NCBI GenBank assembly: GCA_017404545.1
Contig: JAFRCC010000020.1
Coordinates: forward strand, 1-64,000
Direction of reading: 5' to 3'
Source of the DNA: Clostridia bacterium
Lineage (GTDB): Bacteria; Bacillota; Clostridia; TANB77; CAG-508
DNA: 64,000 bases
In this document: positions 8,893 through 16,705 of the stretch, in pieces
How the letters are laid out: the number at the start of each line of letters is the position of its first letter
How positions within the stretch are numbered: the first letter of the stretch is position 1
The notes under the pieces: generated by a model
Seen by the model: the letters and a program-made list of their open reading frames with translations, nothing else
Database searches by the model: none
Told to the model about the DNA's origin: nothing
Position numbers and translations under genes: made by a program

Positions 8893-9642
8893 TTACTTAA
8901 TGTCGGTTGTTACTGCCATCATAATATTGACGGCACATTCAAAGTTTTCAACGCTGTTTCCGTTTTCGTCAACAGTACCATATTTCTCTATCAAGCTTCG
9001 CTTATCAGAGAGGCTGGCAGTGCATTTTTTTCCAAGTCCTTTTTGCATTCCAAGATAGAATGACGTTACAGGGTCAGCATCATGAATGTCCGAATATGGA
9101 GGATCCAAATTATATTTTCTTATGTTATCTTCCGGTGGCGTAGCTGTAATATTGCGAATTGCTACATTGGTTAATAAAGCAAATACAGAAAATAAATTTT
9201 CATTCTCACTTAAATTAAACAAAACATGAATGTCGTCCACAATTTCCTGCGGTACACTTCCAGGTGTGTAGGTATAGCCAATTACTATTTTTTTGAGAGC
9301 AACACCAAAACCACATTCCCACGCAGTCCCAGAGTCACAGCACAGATGAGTAGCAGTTCCACGAAAATTTGTAAGATTTGCTAAAACTATATCGGCCTGT
9401 TCAATTAACCGGATATTGCCTTGTACAATTTGGCGTGCCTGTTCCTGTACTGATAAGCTAGTGTCAACCTCATTATCAAGTGGGAACAATCCTGTTGCGT
9501 TGTTAAGTGTACACATCATTTTGTGAATTTGACCGATTTTTTTTGCATTAGGGTAAAAAACGTCAGGTCCAGCAAGGTAAATTTTGGGCTTTTCAGGTAA
9601 TGCTGAATTTGAAAACTTTTCTTTTGATGATCCAAACATCAT
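8893..9642 (-). CDS. Nucleoside 2-deoxyribosyltransferase-like protein
   Basis: A 249-aa protein from the tandem ATG-ATG at 9642 behind AAGGAGG. Motifs match the nucleoside 2-deoxyribosyltransferase fold: KIYLAGPDVFYPNA (about 22), DIVLANLTNFRG (about 87) and DSGTAWECGFGVAL (about 106), which holds the presumed catalytic Glu in the GTxxExG context. Enzymes of this fold exchange bases on deoxynucleosides or hydrolyse the N-glycosidic bond. A C-terminal extension of about 70 residues is unassigned. The gene is GC-richer than the host (31/60 in a counted sample at 9301-9360), has its own promoter and terminator, and sits next to another cassette-like gene. Exact substrate is not predictable. Confidence 0.75.
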   Translation of the reverse strand: MMFGSSKEKFSNSALPEKPKIYLAGPDVFYPNAKKIGQIHKMMCTLNNATGLFPLDNEVDTSLSVQEQARQIVQGNIRLIEQADIVLANLTNFRGTATHLCCDSGTAWECGFGVALKKIVIGYTYTPGSVPQEIVDDIHVLFNLSENENLFSVFALLTNVAIRNITATPPEDNIRKYNLDPPYSDIHDADPVTSFYLGMQKGLGKKCTASLSDKRSLIEKYGTVDENGNSVENFECAVNIMMAVTTDIK

Positions 9643-9729
9643 AAGAATAACCTCCTTAAAGTTTCTTGGAGGTTTTGAGACCTCCAAGATAATGTATCTT
9701 ATTGGTTTCAAAATAACAACAATAGCTGT

Positions 9730-9758
9730 ATTGTACTACTTTTCTTGTTAACATTCAA
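9730..9758 (-). promoter_or_regulatory. Promoter of the deoxyribosyltransferase-like gene
   Basis: On the minus strand, TTGAAT (9758-9753) and TACAAT (9735-9730) are 17 bases apart, about 90 bases before the ATG at 9642. Confidence 0.5.
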
Positions 9759-9782
9759 GTTATTTTTGCTTTTTATTTGCTA

Positions 9783-10001
9783 CTATTTATATTCTTTTTG
9801 AATAGTTGCAATAAGTGTGGCATTTTGCTCTACAGATTGTATCAACCAATCTATTAATTTTTCTGGTACGTCAGAATGCTCTATTAAAACTTTTTTTATG
9901 CAATCAATTTGCATTTGATTTTGAATATATTCTGGTGTTTTTTTTACTTTTGATATTTTTTTTAAATATATTGCATCTTCTTTTAATTTTGTGTGGTACA
10001 T
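9783..10001 (-). CDS. Small hypothetical protein
   Basis: A 72-aa protein with an AAAGGAG ribosome site seven bases before the ATG at 10001. It is lysine- and glutamate-rich and probably helical (contains CIKKVLIEHSDVPEKLIDWLIQSVEQNATL), with no signal peptide or membrane segment. It is A/T-rich like the host. It lies on the same strand as the downstream deoxyribosyltransferase-like gene and the upstream XRE repressor, but gaps of about 140 bases on each side argue for separate units. I do not recognise a family. Confidence 0.65.
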   Translation of the reverse strand: MYHTKLKEDAIYLKKISKVKKTPEYIQNQMQIDCIKKVLIEHSDVPEKLIDWLIQSVEQNATLIATIQKEYK

Positions 10002-10144
10002 ATGTATAACTCCTTTTGTAAATCAATTTTCTTTCATATTCTAGCAGTAAAGTTACACATAGTCAATATAATACTTTCAAATCAAAATAACACTTTCAGA
10101 AAAGAATAATATAACTGAATTAAAAGTTATAACATAGGGTGTAA

Positions 10145-10459
10145 TCAAAGCTTTTTTATTAGTAATGCTAATTTTTGTAATGTATCACACCCTGCTTTCA
10201 ACTGCTCCTCAGTAAATTCTGATAAAATATTTTTTGTATTATTTGGCAAATTATAATCTTTACCAAATAGAATAAAGTCAGACGATAAATTAGTAAAATC
10301 ACATAAAATTTTTAGTTTTTCTACAGATAAATAGCTCTTTCCATGTTCAACCATCCCTAAATATTGTCCAGATATACCAAGTAATTTCGCCAAATCTTCT
10401 TTTGTCATTCCCATATTTTCACGAATATTTTTAATTCTCTTTCCAATTTCTTCTTTCAT
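10145..10459 (-). CDS. XRE-family transcriptional regulator
   Basis: A 104-aa protein with an N-terminal Cro/C1 HTH (IGKRIKNIRENMGMTKEDLAKLLGISGQYLGMVEHGKSYLSVEKL, shown here only as a region, residues 5-50) and a short helical tail. A GAAAAGGAG ribosome site precedes the ATG at 10459. It is transcribed divergently from the Spo0A-like gene across a 216-bp gap, so it could regulate that gene or itself. The target is inferred from position only. Confidence 0.85.
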   Translation of the reverse strand: MKEEIGKRIKNIRENMGMTKEDLAKLLGISGQYLGMVEHGKSYLSVEKLKILCDFTNLSSDFILFGKDYNLPNNTKNILSEFTEEQLKAGCDTLQKLALLIKKL

Positions 10460-10675
10460 AAATTATATTGCTCCTTTTCAATTTTTTTATACTTCTGGTT
10501 AAAACTTAATCTATATGTAGTTTAATTAAATTCGGAAAATGGTGTATGATATGCAATAAGTACAAAATATGACATTAAATGATAAAAAGTGAAAAAATGT
10601 AAAATAGACTGAAACAATTAATCTTCGGTTGCTGCGTATGCCACAGAGCGAAGCGAGAAAGGAATGGAATCTCTT

Positions 10676-11452
10676 ATGAAAGTAATTTTAGTTGAAGATG
10701 ATAAAAATGAGTGTGAAATATTTGAAAGAATCATACAAAACAAAAATGAAATAAAGCTTGTTGCAACTACTAATTCGTCAACAGAAGCGATAAAACTTGT
10801 TCGTAAATATAAACCGGATGCAATTATTTTAGATTTAGAACTAACAAATGGAGAAGGCAGTGGACTTGAATTTATAGAAAATGCAAAGCAGATGACCTTG
10901 GAGCATTTCCCTAAGATTATTGTAACTACAAATATATATTCAGATTCTATTTACAATTTTCTTCATAAAAATAAGGTAGATTTTATATTTTACAAGAATC
11001 AAGCTAATTTTTCTCATGAAAATGTTTTGAACACTTTGTTATTATTGCAAGGCTATGAAAATAAAAATAACATAGTGACTTCTGGCGCGAACATGAGTAA
11101 TGATGATGTTAATGATAAATTGGCGGATCTTATCAATAAAGAGCTGGATTTAATTGGTGTAAGTACTCATTTGAAAGGAAGAAAGTACCTTTTCGATGGA
11201 ATTTGTTTCGTTATACAAGACAATGGTAATGGTAGTAATATTTCCGTTGTGCAGTATTTGGTGGGCAAGTATAAAAGAGCAAGTAGCACAATTAGCAGAG
11301 CTATGCAGAATGCAATTTTACATGCATGGAGAATCTCATCAATAGAAGATTTGAGTGTTTTGTACACTGCAAGAATAAACTACGAAACAGGTGTGCCAAC
11401 ACCCATGGAATTTATTTATTATTATTCTGATAAGATTAAGAAGTGTTTATAA
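10676..11452 (+). CDS. Spo0A-like response regulator
   Basis: A 258-aa protein. ATG at 10676 is preferred to 10664 because the AAAGGA site directly abuts the earlier codon. A receiver domain (about 1-125) has the acidic pocket VEDD and a phospho-acceptor Asp at about residue 53 in ILDLELTNGEGSG. A linker follows, then a Spo0A-type C-terminal DNA-binding domain (about 140-258) recognisable from GVSTHLKGRKYLFDGI and YKRASSTISRAMQNAILHAW. Spo0A is the master regulator of sporulation entry. This copy is divergent, particularly in the recognition region, and lacks the usual Spo0A neighbours, so it is probably a paralogue. It is followed by a strong terminator, the 13-aa ORF and a GHKL kinase that could feed into it. 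Confidence 0.85.
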   Translation: MKVILVEDDKNECEIFERIIQNKNEIKLVATTNSSTEAIKLVRKYKPDAIILDLELTNGEGSGLEFIENAKQMTLEHFPKIIVTTNIYSDSIYNFLHKNKVDFIFYKNQANFSHENVLNTLLLLQGYENKNNIVTSGANMSNDDVNDKLADLINKELDLIGVSTHLKGRKYLFDGICFVIQDNGNGSNISVVQYLVGKYKRASSTISRAMQNAILHAWRISSIEDLSVLYTARINYETGVPTPMEFIYYYSDKIKKCL

Positions 11453-11470
11453 TAATTAAGTTTAAAAAAG

Positions 11471-11536
11471 CATATAAGTTAGATATAGTAAATGTTTTTA
11501 ACATTTTGCAGTTTCTGACTTATATGTTTTTTTTTG
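11471..11536 (+). terminator. Terminator of the Spo0A-like gene
   Basis: CATATAAGTTAGA (11471-11483) pairs with TCTGACTTATATG (11514-11526), 13 bp with one G-U, followed by a run of ten T. Confidence 0.85.
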
Positions 11537-11653
11537 TACCTGAAAAAAAGAATAAATGAATTTTAATAAAGTTTTATGTGTACATAAAATTTTATTATTA
11601 TGTTTTCATTTTTTGTAACAAAAAGTGATTTTTTGCCAGAAAAATGCACCTCT

Positions 11654-11692
11654 AAATATCACTCGTAAAGCCTACTACGAATGATATTTTTC
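11654..11692 (+). terminator. Hairpin (terminator or attenuator) before the 13-aa ORF
   Basis: A 14-bp stem, 11654-11667 with 11676-11689, has one C-A mismatch and an 8-nt loop, followed by TTTCCTTT. It lies 19 bases upstream of the GGAGG of the short ORF. Because no gene ends directly before it, it is probably part of the leader of the short-ORF transcript. Confidence 0.65.
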
Positions 11693-11723
11693 CTTTAGAT
11701 AAGGGAAAATGGAGGTGAGTAGA

Positions 11724-11765
11724 ATGAGCTTTGAAGAATGGATTAGATATATTTTAGGACTATAA
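11724..11765 (+). CDS. 13-aa ORF (MSFEEWIRYILGL): candidate signal peptide or leader peptide
   Basis: ATG at 11724 follows a consensus GGAGG (11711-11715) with 8-base spacing and runs 13 codons to TAA at 11763-11765. The product is amphipathic, with Trp, Tyr and three aliphatic residues in its C-terminal half. No gene other than this one fits between the hairpin at 11654-11692 and the terminator at 11774-11810. The next gene is an AgrC-like GHKL kinase. No AgrB-type peptidase or exporter is adjacent. It could be a tiny secreted signal peptide for that kinase. Alternatively, its translation could control the hairpin that starts eight bases after its stop. The ribosome site is the main evidence that it is translated. 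Confidence 0.55.
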   Translation: MSFEEWIRYILGL

Positions 11766-11773
11766 TAAATTAG

Positions 11774-11810
11774 AGCAATTAATACTATATTATAGTATTG
11801 ATTGCTTTTT
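11774..11810 (+). terminator. Terminator/attenuator between the 13-aa ORF and the GHKL kinase
   Basis: A 15-bp stem (11774-11788 with 11792-11806, one G-U) with a 3-nt loop is followed by TTTT. It begins eight bases after the stop of the 13-aa ORF, so a ribosome halted there would cover its base. Confidence 0.8.
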
Positions 11811-11857
11811 ATCTTATATTATATAATAGATTTATTCAGTAAAAGGAGGAATCTATT

Positions 11858-13330
11858 ATGCGATTATACGTGGATGTAGATATAATAAACTTATTTATGA
11901 AAAATATATTTTTAAATATATCTACTGTGATAATGCTCTTTAAATTTATGAATAAAAAAGCTACAAAGAAAGTAAGTATAGCTTTAATTATTTTTAATAT
12001 TTTATTAGCTGTCGTACATTTTGTTATTAAATCAAATTTTGATATTGTTTTTTCTGTTATGATTACGTATATACTGCAGGTGATATTCCTAAAATGTATA
12101 ACAAAATATAGATTGTCAAATATACTCATGGGTGTCATTATTTCCATGTCACTATCTTATATTATGTTTACATTTGCAGCAACTATAGAATTTATTCTAC
12201 AAAAATTTCTCAGTATAGATAATAAATTTACAAATGCTTTGTTATCAGTTATCATTTATTTATCATTGATGTTCATGATTTTTAAATTGAGAAAATTAAG
12301 AAACGGGTTAGGTTTTCTACAAAATGGTAATGAATATATAGATATTGTATTATTTAATATAAGTTTGATTGTGTTTTTGGTGTATGGATTTGTAGGAAGT
12401 AATTATGGAAAAGTATTTAGGAATATATATTTTTACTTTACTATCCTTGGAATCTGTATGATTATAACAATACAAAAGATTTTAGTAATGTACTATAAGC
12501 AAAAATTAATTAACGATACAATAAATCAATACAAAGAAGAGCTTGCACAAAAGGATAATGAAATAAAGAAACTCACGGAAGAAGCTTTTAGAGTTAATAA
12601 GATTAACCATGAATTTTATAATAGGCAAAAATCACTGGAGCTTGCTGTTAAAAATATTACAGCTAAATCAAATGTTGAAGCGGGCGAAGACCTTGATATT
12701 ATAAATAGAATTCATGAAATAACAGAGGAACACTCAAAGAAAATGAATGAGCTCAAAAATTTAGATGAATTGCCTAAAACTGATATAAAAGAAATTGATG
12801 ATATGTTTACGTATATGCAAAGCGAATGTAAAAAAGATAATATAAATTTCAAACTAAAAGTTAACGGGAATATTCATTACTTAGTTAACAACTTAATAGA
12901 AAAAACAAAATTAGAAACATTAATTGGAGACCATATTCGTGATGCAATAATTGCAATTAATTTTAGTGGAAATACCAATAAAGAGCTTTTTGTGATTTTA
13001 GGAATAAAGAGCGATACATATGAGCTCTGTATATACGATACAGGTATCGAATTTGAAATAAATACTCTGTTAAAGCTGGGACTAGAGCCTGCAACAACAC
13101 ATAAAGAATCTGGTGGCACGGGTATAGGTTTTATGACAACATTTGAAACCTTGAAGGAGACGGGTGCAAGTTTAATTATAGAAGAACTTGAACCAGAAAA
13201 TGATACTAACTATACGAAATCTGTAACAATAAGGTTTGATGGTAAATGTGAATATAATATTAAATCCTATAGAGCTGAGCAAATCAAGAAACAAGATATT
13301 ACGAAGAGAGCAAATTTAAAATTAATTTAA
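11858..13330 (+). CDS. AgrC-like sensor histidine kinase (GHKL)
   Basis: A 490-aa protein with an AAAGGAGGA ribosome site. About six hydrophobic segments (residues 10-210) are followed by a coiled-coil linker (215-245), a DHp-like His box INHEFYNRQKSL (His about 251) and a GHKL ATPase domain with YDTGIEFE (about 393) and GGTGIGF (about 419). This matches AgrC/ComD peptide-sensing kinases. The N-box is unusual: LIGDHIRDAIIA has Asp where the family normally has the two Asn residues. It follows a 13-aa ORF plus terminator, and a Spo0A-like regulator lies further upstream. There is no LytTR regulator next to it. Confidence 0.82.
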   Translation: MRLYVDVDIINLFMKNIFLNISTVIMLFKFMNKKATKKVSIALIIFNILLAVVHFVIKSNFDIVFSVMITYILQVIFLKCITKYRLSNILMGVIISMSLSYIMFTFAATIEFILQKFLSIDNKFTNALLSVIIYLSLMFMIFKLRKLRNGLGFLQNGNEYIDIVLFNISLIVFLVYGFVGSNYGKVFRNIYFYFTILGICMIITIQKILVMYYKQKLINDTINQYKEELAQKDNEIKKLTEEAFRVNKINHEFYNRQKSLELAVKNITAKSNVEAGEDLDIINRIHEITEEHSKKMNELKNLDELPKTDIKEIDDMFTYMQSECKKDNINFKLKVNGNIHYLVNNLIEKTKLETLIGDHIRDAIIAINFSGNTNKELFVILGIKSDTYELCIYDTGIEFEINTLLKLGLEPATTHKESGGTGIGFMTTFETLKETGASLIIEELEPENDTNYTKSVTIRFDGKCEYNIKSYRAEQIKKQDITKRANLKLI

Positions 13331-13348
13331 AATTAATTTAAGTTAAAC

Positions 13349-13377
13349 TTGACATAAAAAAGAAAAATAAGTATAAT
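13349..13377 (+). promoter_or_regulatory. Consensus sigma-A promoter of the macro-like gene
   Basis: TTGACA (13349-13354) and TATAAT (13372-13377), both perfect, are separated by 17 bases, about 50 bases before the ATG at 13429. Confidence 0.85.
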
Positions 13378-13428
13378 TAACAAGTTCGCAAACCGCATAT
13401 AGTAAAAATTTAGATTGGAGGAGTATTC

Positions 13429-13833
13429 ATGATTATCATGGAGAAAAGCGGCAACATTCTTATGGGTAACGAAAAGCGGATTGCATTCGCTGTAAACACC
13501 CAGGGAGTAAACGACGCAGGCTTTGCAGGTGTAGTTTCGAGTAGATTCTGGCCGGAACTTGCACACGTAGGCAAGACTGAGCTGGGAACGGTACTTATCA
13601 AAGAGGTAGATGGCATCGAGTTTTTTGCACTTTGCTGTCATTCCCTCGAAAAGGATGGATGGAAGAATCAGGAAGAGGTTATCAAGAAGTGTTTTGATGC
13701 CATTCCGGGTGACGAGCCTGTAGCATCCATCGCAATTGGTACTGGAATTATCGGCGTTCTCAGTGGGGCAGAATTTGAGTTTATCAAAGCCGGTATGCAG
13801 GCTTCAAAAGCGAGTATTATTCTCTACTTCTAA
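13429..13833 (+). CDS. Macro-domain-like hypothetical protein
   Basis: A 134-aa protein preceded by TTGGAGGAGT. Near the N-terminus is FAVNTQGVNDAGFAGVVSSRF, and near the C-terminus SIAIGTGIIGVLSGAEF. This pattern (an N-containing turn, then a Gly-rich GTG.IG loop) resembles the ADP-ribose-binding macro fold, but the resemblance is by eye and several signature residues differ. GC is 27/60 in a counted sample inside the gene against 17/60 in the neighbouring ddh gene, so it looks acquired. It has its own perfect promoter and a 17-bp perfect terminator, making a one-gene unit. A role in ADP-ribose or nucleotide metabolism is only a suggestion. Confidence 0.5.
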   Translation: MIIMEKSGNILMGNEKRIAFAVNTQGVNDAGFAGVVSSRFWPELAHVGKTELGTVLIKEVDGIEFFALCCHSLEKDGWKNQEEVIKKCFDAIPGDEPVASIAIGTGIIGVLSGAEFEFIKAGMQASKASIILYF

Positions 13834-13855
13834 GACATCAATTTAACAGACATAA

Positions 13856-13901
13856 AAGTAGCTATGCTGAGGAAGAAAACAATGTTTTCTTCCTCAGCAT
13901 A
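13856..13901 (+). terminator. Strong terminator after the macro-like gene
   Basis: About 17 bp of perfect stem (ATGCTGAGGAAGAAAAC with its complement), a tiny loop and then seven T. Confidence 0.9.
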
Positions 13902-13951
13902 TTTTTTTACTTATGTATAGGCTAGAACATTACGAAAAATAACTTAAATTA

Positions 13952-13980
13952 TTGATATTTCAACAAACGTATAATATAAT
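13952..13980 (+). promoter_or_regulatory. Promoter of ddh
   Basis: TTGATA (13952-13957) and TATAAT (13975-13980) with 17-base spacing, about 70 bases before the ddh ATG. No riboswitch-like fold was seen in the leader. Confidence 0.6.
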
Positions 13981-14051
13981 GGCTCTAAATATGAACGTAC
14001 TTAATTAAGTAGTTTATCGGTTTATACAAGTGATTTAGGAGGTAAAAAATC

Positions 14052-15035
14052 ATGAGTAATAAAATAAAAATCGCAATTTGCGGGTATGGAAATTTAGGAA
14101 GAGGAGTAGAAAAAGAAATTGTTAAATCAGAAGACATGGATTTAACAGCAATATTTACAAGAAGGGAGCCACAGTCGTTAAAAATAAACTCAAACACTCC
14201 AGTTGTAAATATGAAAGAAATGGAAAATTGGAAAGGAAAAGTTGATGTTGTTATTATGTGCGGTGGATCAGCAACAGATTTGCCAGAGCAAGTTCCAACT
14301 GTTGCTAGTATGTTTAATACAGTTGATAGTTTTGATACACATGCAAAAATACCAGAGTACTACAGTAAAGTAAACGAAGCTGCAAAATCTGCATGTACAA
14401 CATCATTGATTTCTGGAGGATGGGATCCAGGTATGTTCTCGGTTATGAGAGTATACGCAAACAGCATTTTATCTAACGGAAACACATATACATTTTGGGG
14501 AAAAGGTGTAAGCCAAGGACATTCAGATGCAATAAGAAGAGTTCCAGGAGTAAAGGATGCTAAGCAATACACAATTCCTATTGAAGATGCAATGAATAGA
14601 GTAAGAAATGGAGAAAATCCAAATCTTAAAACAGGAGAAAAACACCTAAGAGAATGTTTTGTAGTTGCAGAAGATGGCGCAGATAAAGCAGAAATTGAAA
14701 GACAAATAAAAACAATGCCAAATTATTTTGATGAGTATGAAACAACAGTACATTTTATAACGGAGGAAGAGCTTAAATTAAATCATTCAAAAATGCCACA
14801 TGGTGGTTTTGTAATTCATAGTGGAGAAACTGGAGATGGAAACAAACAAATTATTGAATATTCGTTAAAATTAGATTCAAACCCAGAGTTCACAGCTTCA
14901 GTTTTAATAGCTTTAGCAAGGGCAACATACAGAATGAACAAAGAAGGGCAATACGGTGCTAAGACAATATTAGATGTTCCACCAGCATATATGTCAAAAA
15001 AAAGCGGAGAAGAGCTAAGAAAAGAATTATTATAG
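14052..15035 (+). CDS. ddh: meso-Diaminopimelate dehydrogenase
   Basis: A 327-aa protein of family length. The N-terminal Rossmann motif GYGNLGRG (residues 11-18) binds NADP(H). VIMCGGSATDLPEQVP, SFDTHAKIPEYY and SGGWDPGMFSVMRV are hallmark Ddh segments. The enzyme makes meso-diaminopimelate directly from tetrahydrodipicolinate, ammonia and NADPH, bypassing the succinylated or acetylated intermediates, and so supplies peptidoglycan and lysine. ATG 14052 follows TTAGGAGGT. It stands alone, with no other dap or lysine gene near it. A transposon remnant begins about 25 bases after its stop. Confidence 0.95.
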   Translation: MSNKIKIAICGYGNLGRGVEKEIVKSEDMDLTAIFTRREPQSLKINSNTPVVNMKEMENWKGKVDVVIMCGGSATDLPEQVPTVASMFNTVDSFDTHAKIPEYYSKVNEAAKSACTTSLISGGWDPGMFSVMRVYANSILSNGNTYTFWGKGVSQGHSDAIRRVPGVKDAKQYTIPIEDAMNRVRNGENPNLKTGEKHLRECFVVAEDGADKAEIERQIKTMPNYFDEYETTVHFITEEELKLNHSKMPHGGFVIHSGETGDGNKQIIEYSLKLDSNPEFTASVLIALARATYRMNKEGQYGAKTILDVPPAYMSKKSGEELRKELL

Positions 15036-15113
15036 AATGAAAATAAGATACTTCACATTGAAGTGAACCCAAATTGTTAGACAAAAAAAGTTTAACAAGG
15101 AGGGTTCATTTTT

Positions 15114-15623
15114 ATGAGCAAATATTCGAGTCAATTTAAATTAGAAGTTGTGAATTATTATTTAGAAAATAATGTTGGGTATCAAAACGTAGCCGATCAT
15201 TTTGGAGTGGCATTTGCACCAGTAGTCAGATGGGTTAGAAAATGTGAAGAAAATGGTTATGCCGGATTATTAAAAAATAAGAAGTCAAGTTATAGTGGAG
15301 ATTTCAAGCAAAAAGTGGTAGAATTCATGCATGAGAACCATTTATCATGTCAAGAAACAGCAATTCGTTTTAATTTATCAGGAGATTACATAGTTAGTAA
15401 ATGGGAACGTATATATTATGAGGAAGGGCCACAAGGTTTGTATGTAGAACGACGTGGAAGGTCAAAAAATATGAGTTCTAAACCAAAAAAGAAAAATTTA
15501 AATAAAGAAGTTGAAGAAGATTTAATCGCAGAAAACCAAAGGCTTCGTATGGAGAATGAGTACTTAAAAAAATTAAATGCCTTAGTTCAGGAAAGAATCA
15601 AGCGCGAGAACAAGAAAAAGTAA
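15114..15623 (+). CDS. IS150-type transposase OrfA (HTH protein)
   Basis: A 169-aa protein with two helix-turn-helix units (residues about 5-50 and 55-105; SSQFKLEVVNYYLENN and SGDFKQKVVEFMHENH) and a C-terminal leucine-zipper-like coiled coil (ENQRLRMENEYLKKLN). The reading frame is complete and preceded by AAGGAGGGTT. In intact elements a -1 ribosomal slip near the end joins OrfA to OrfB; a GAAAAAG run lies right before the stop, and OrfB is in the -1 frame. With OrfB broken, the product should be non-functional for transposition, though it may still bind the ends. Confidence 0.85.
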   Translation: MSKYSSQFKLEVVNYYLENNVGYQNVADHFGVAFAPVVRWVRKCEENGYAGLLKNKKSSYSGDFKQKVVEFMHENHLSCQETAIRFNLSGDYIVSKWERIYYEEGPQGLYVERRGRSKNMSSKPKKKNLNKEVEEDLIAENQRLRMENEYLKKLNALVQERIKRENKKK

Positions 15624-16153
15624 TTGTTGTTGATGAATTAAGGCAGAAATATAGCTTGAAAGAATTATTAAAATTAGCAGAAATACCAAGAAGTACTTTT
15701 TATTATCATTTAAAGCGATTAAACAGAGATGATAAATATAAAGAAATAAAAGATGAAATATTATCAATATTTCATGAAAATAAAGGTCGTTATGGATATC
15801 GTAGAATCACATTAGAATTGAAGAATAGAGGTTTTAGAATCAATCACAAAACAGTATTTAGATTGATAAAAACAATGGGATTACAAAGTATTCAAAGACC
15901 AAAGAGAAGATATAATTCTTATCAAGGAACAATAGGAAAAATAGCAGATAACTTATTAAAACGTAATTTTAAAGCAAAAAGACCGAATCAAAAATTAGTA
16001 ACAGACATAACAGAATTTAAAGTTAATAATGAGAAATTGTATTTATCTCCAATGATAGATTTATATAATGGTGAAGTTGCATAATCCATTCAGATCAGGG
16101 ATGGCAATACCAAATGAGGCAATATCAGCATATGCTTGAAGATAAAGGGATTA
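15620..16153 (+). pseudogene. Broken IS150-type transposase OrfB
   Basis: In the -1 frame relative to OrfA, the reading frame runs from about 15620 to a stop at 16082-16084. It contains the HTH_21-like region (KGRYGYRRITLELKNRGF) and the first catalytic Asp (LVTDITEFK), ending in YNGEVA. The next frame then resumes at about 16084 with IHSDQGWQYQM.QYQ.MLEDKG, which holds the second catalytic Asp. The region between them is missing. The third catalytic residue (Glu) is lost because the sequence changes to unrelated DNA near 16153. This is a DDE transposase killed by deletion and truncation. Confidence 0.85.
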
Positions 16154-16566
16154 GACAACATTGCATATATTGTAGCTTTTGTAGTTGCTGTTATTGCAAT
16201 GTGGAATGGGGAAAGTATTCCTACATTGTGGATGGCTACAGGTTGTCAGAAGTTAACAAGGCTTTTGAAGTATTTGCTCTCAGAGGTTAGCAGAGCAAGC
16301 GAGGGTGTAAAACCTACGCTATTCCTGTCTACAAACAATGAGAGCGGGAAAAACGATTTACATAAATTGACTTCAAAAGAATTCCGGCGGTCAAAGATGA
16401 ACGAGTACTAGAAATTGTTTTGCTTGCTGAAACCGCTGCACAGGAAGTTGCACGCAGAAATGGTTGGCGTCCAAGGAGGGCTGGAGGTATATATGCTGTA
16501 GATGGTATCTCTTACGATACAAAGGAGTATAGAAGTAAAACAATACTAATACAAAAAAGTACTTGA
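16154..16566 (+). pseudogene. Gene debris of unknown origin, GC-richer than host
   Basis: The dead IS joins directly to a stretch with several broken reading frames. One short frame reads NVEWGKYSYIVDGYRLSEV before a stop near 16296. Another, open from about 16366 to TGA at 16564-16566, reads IPAVKDERVLEIVLLAET and then AAQEVARRNGWRPRRAGG, with no start codon or ribosome site. Base composition is higher than the surroundings (31/60 in a counted sample at 16441-16500), like the other cassette genes. It is probably what remains of an acquired gene disrupted by the insertion. No family is recognised. Confidence 0.5.
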
Positions 16567-16705
16567 TAAATTTAAATAAAAGGAGTAAAATTCAGTTGGT
16601 GTTGTGAATTAGAAATATAATAATAAGCAAATTATAGATTACTCACCAAAATTGAATCAAAACGAAGAATTGCAATTATAATATAAATTGAAGGAGTTAT
16701 GTATA

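Larger units (their letters stand above)
15059..16153 (+). mobile_element. Degenerate IS3/IS150-type insertion sequence
   Basis: The left end begins near 15059 with a terminal-repeat-like segment starting TGAAGTGAACCC. That segment can fold as a hairpin (TGAACCC with GGGTTCA, 15064-15107) just before the first ORF. OrfA is intact, but OrfB has an internal deletion with frame change at 16084-16087 and is cut off after the second Asp region. No right terminal repeat is found. The element cannot move by itself. Confidence 0.8.

Noticed and set aside
10621..10663. GC-rich hairpin-like leader before the Spo0A-like gene (CTTCGG ... CGAAG)
   Set aside because: Pairing is short and interrupted, and I could not support a defined structure or known element.
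11453..11857. An AgrD/AgrB pair
   Set aside because: No ORF of AgrD length (about 40-50 aa) with its conserved tail, and no membrane peptidase gene, is found between the regulator and kinase.
13902..14051. Lysine riboswitch before ddh
   Set aside because: The leader after the promoter is about 65 bases, too short for the lysine aptamer, and no matching fold was seen.
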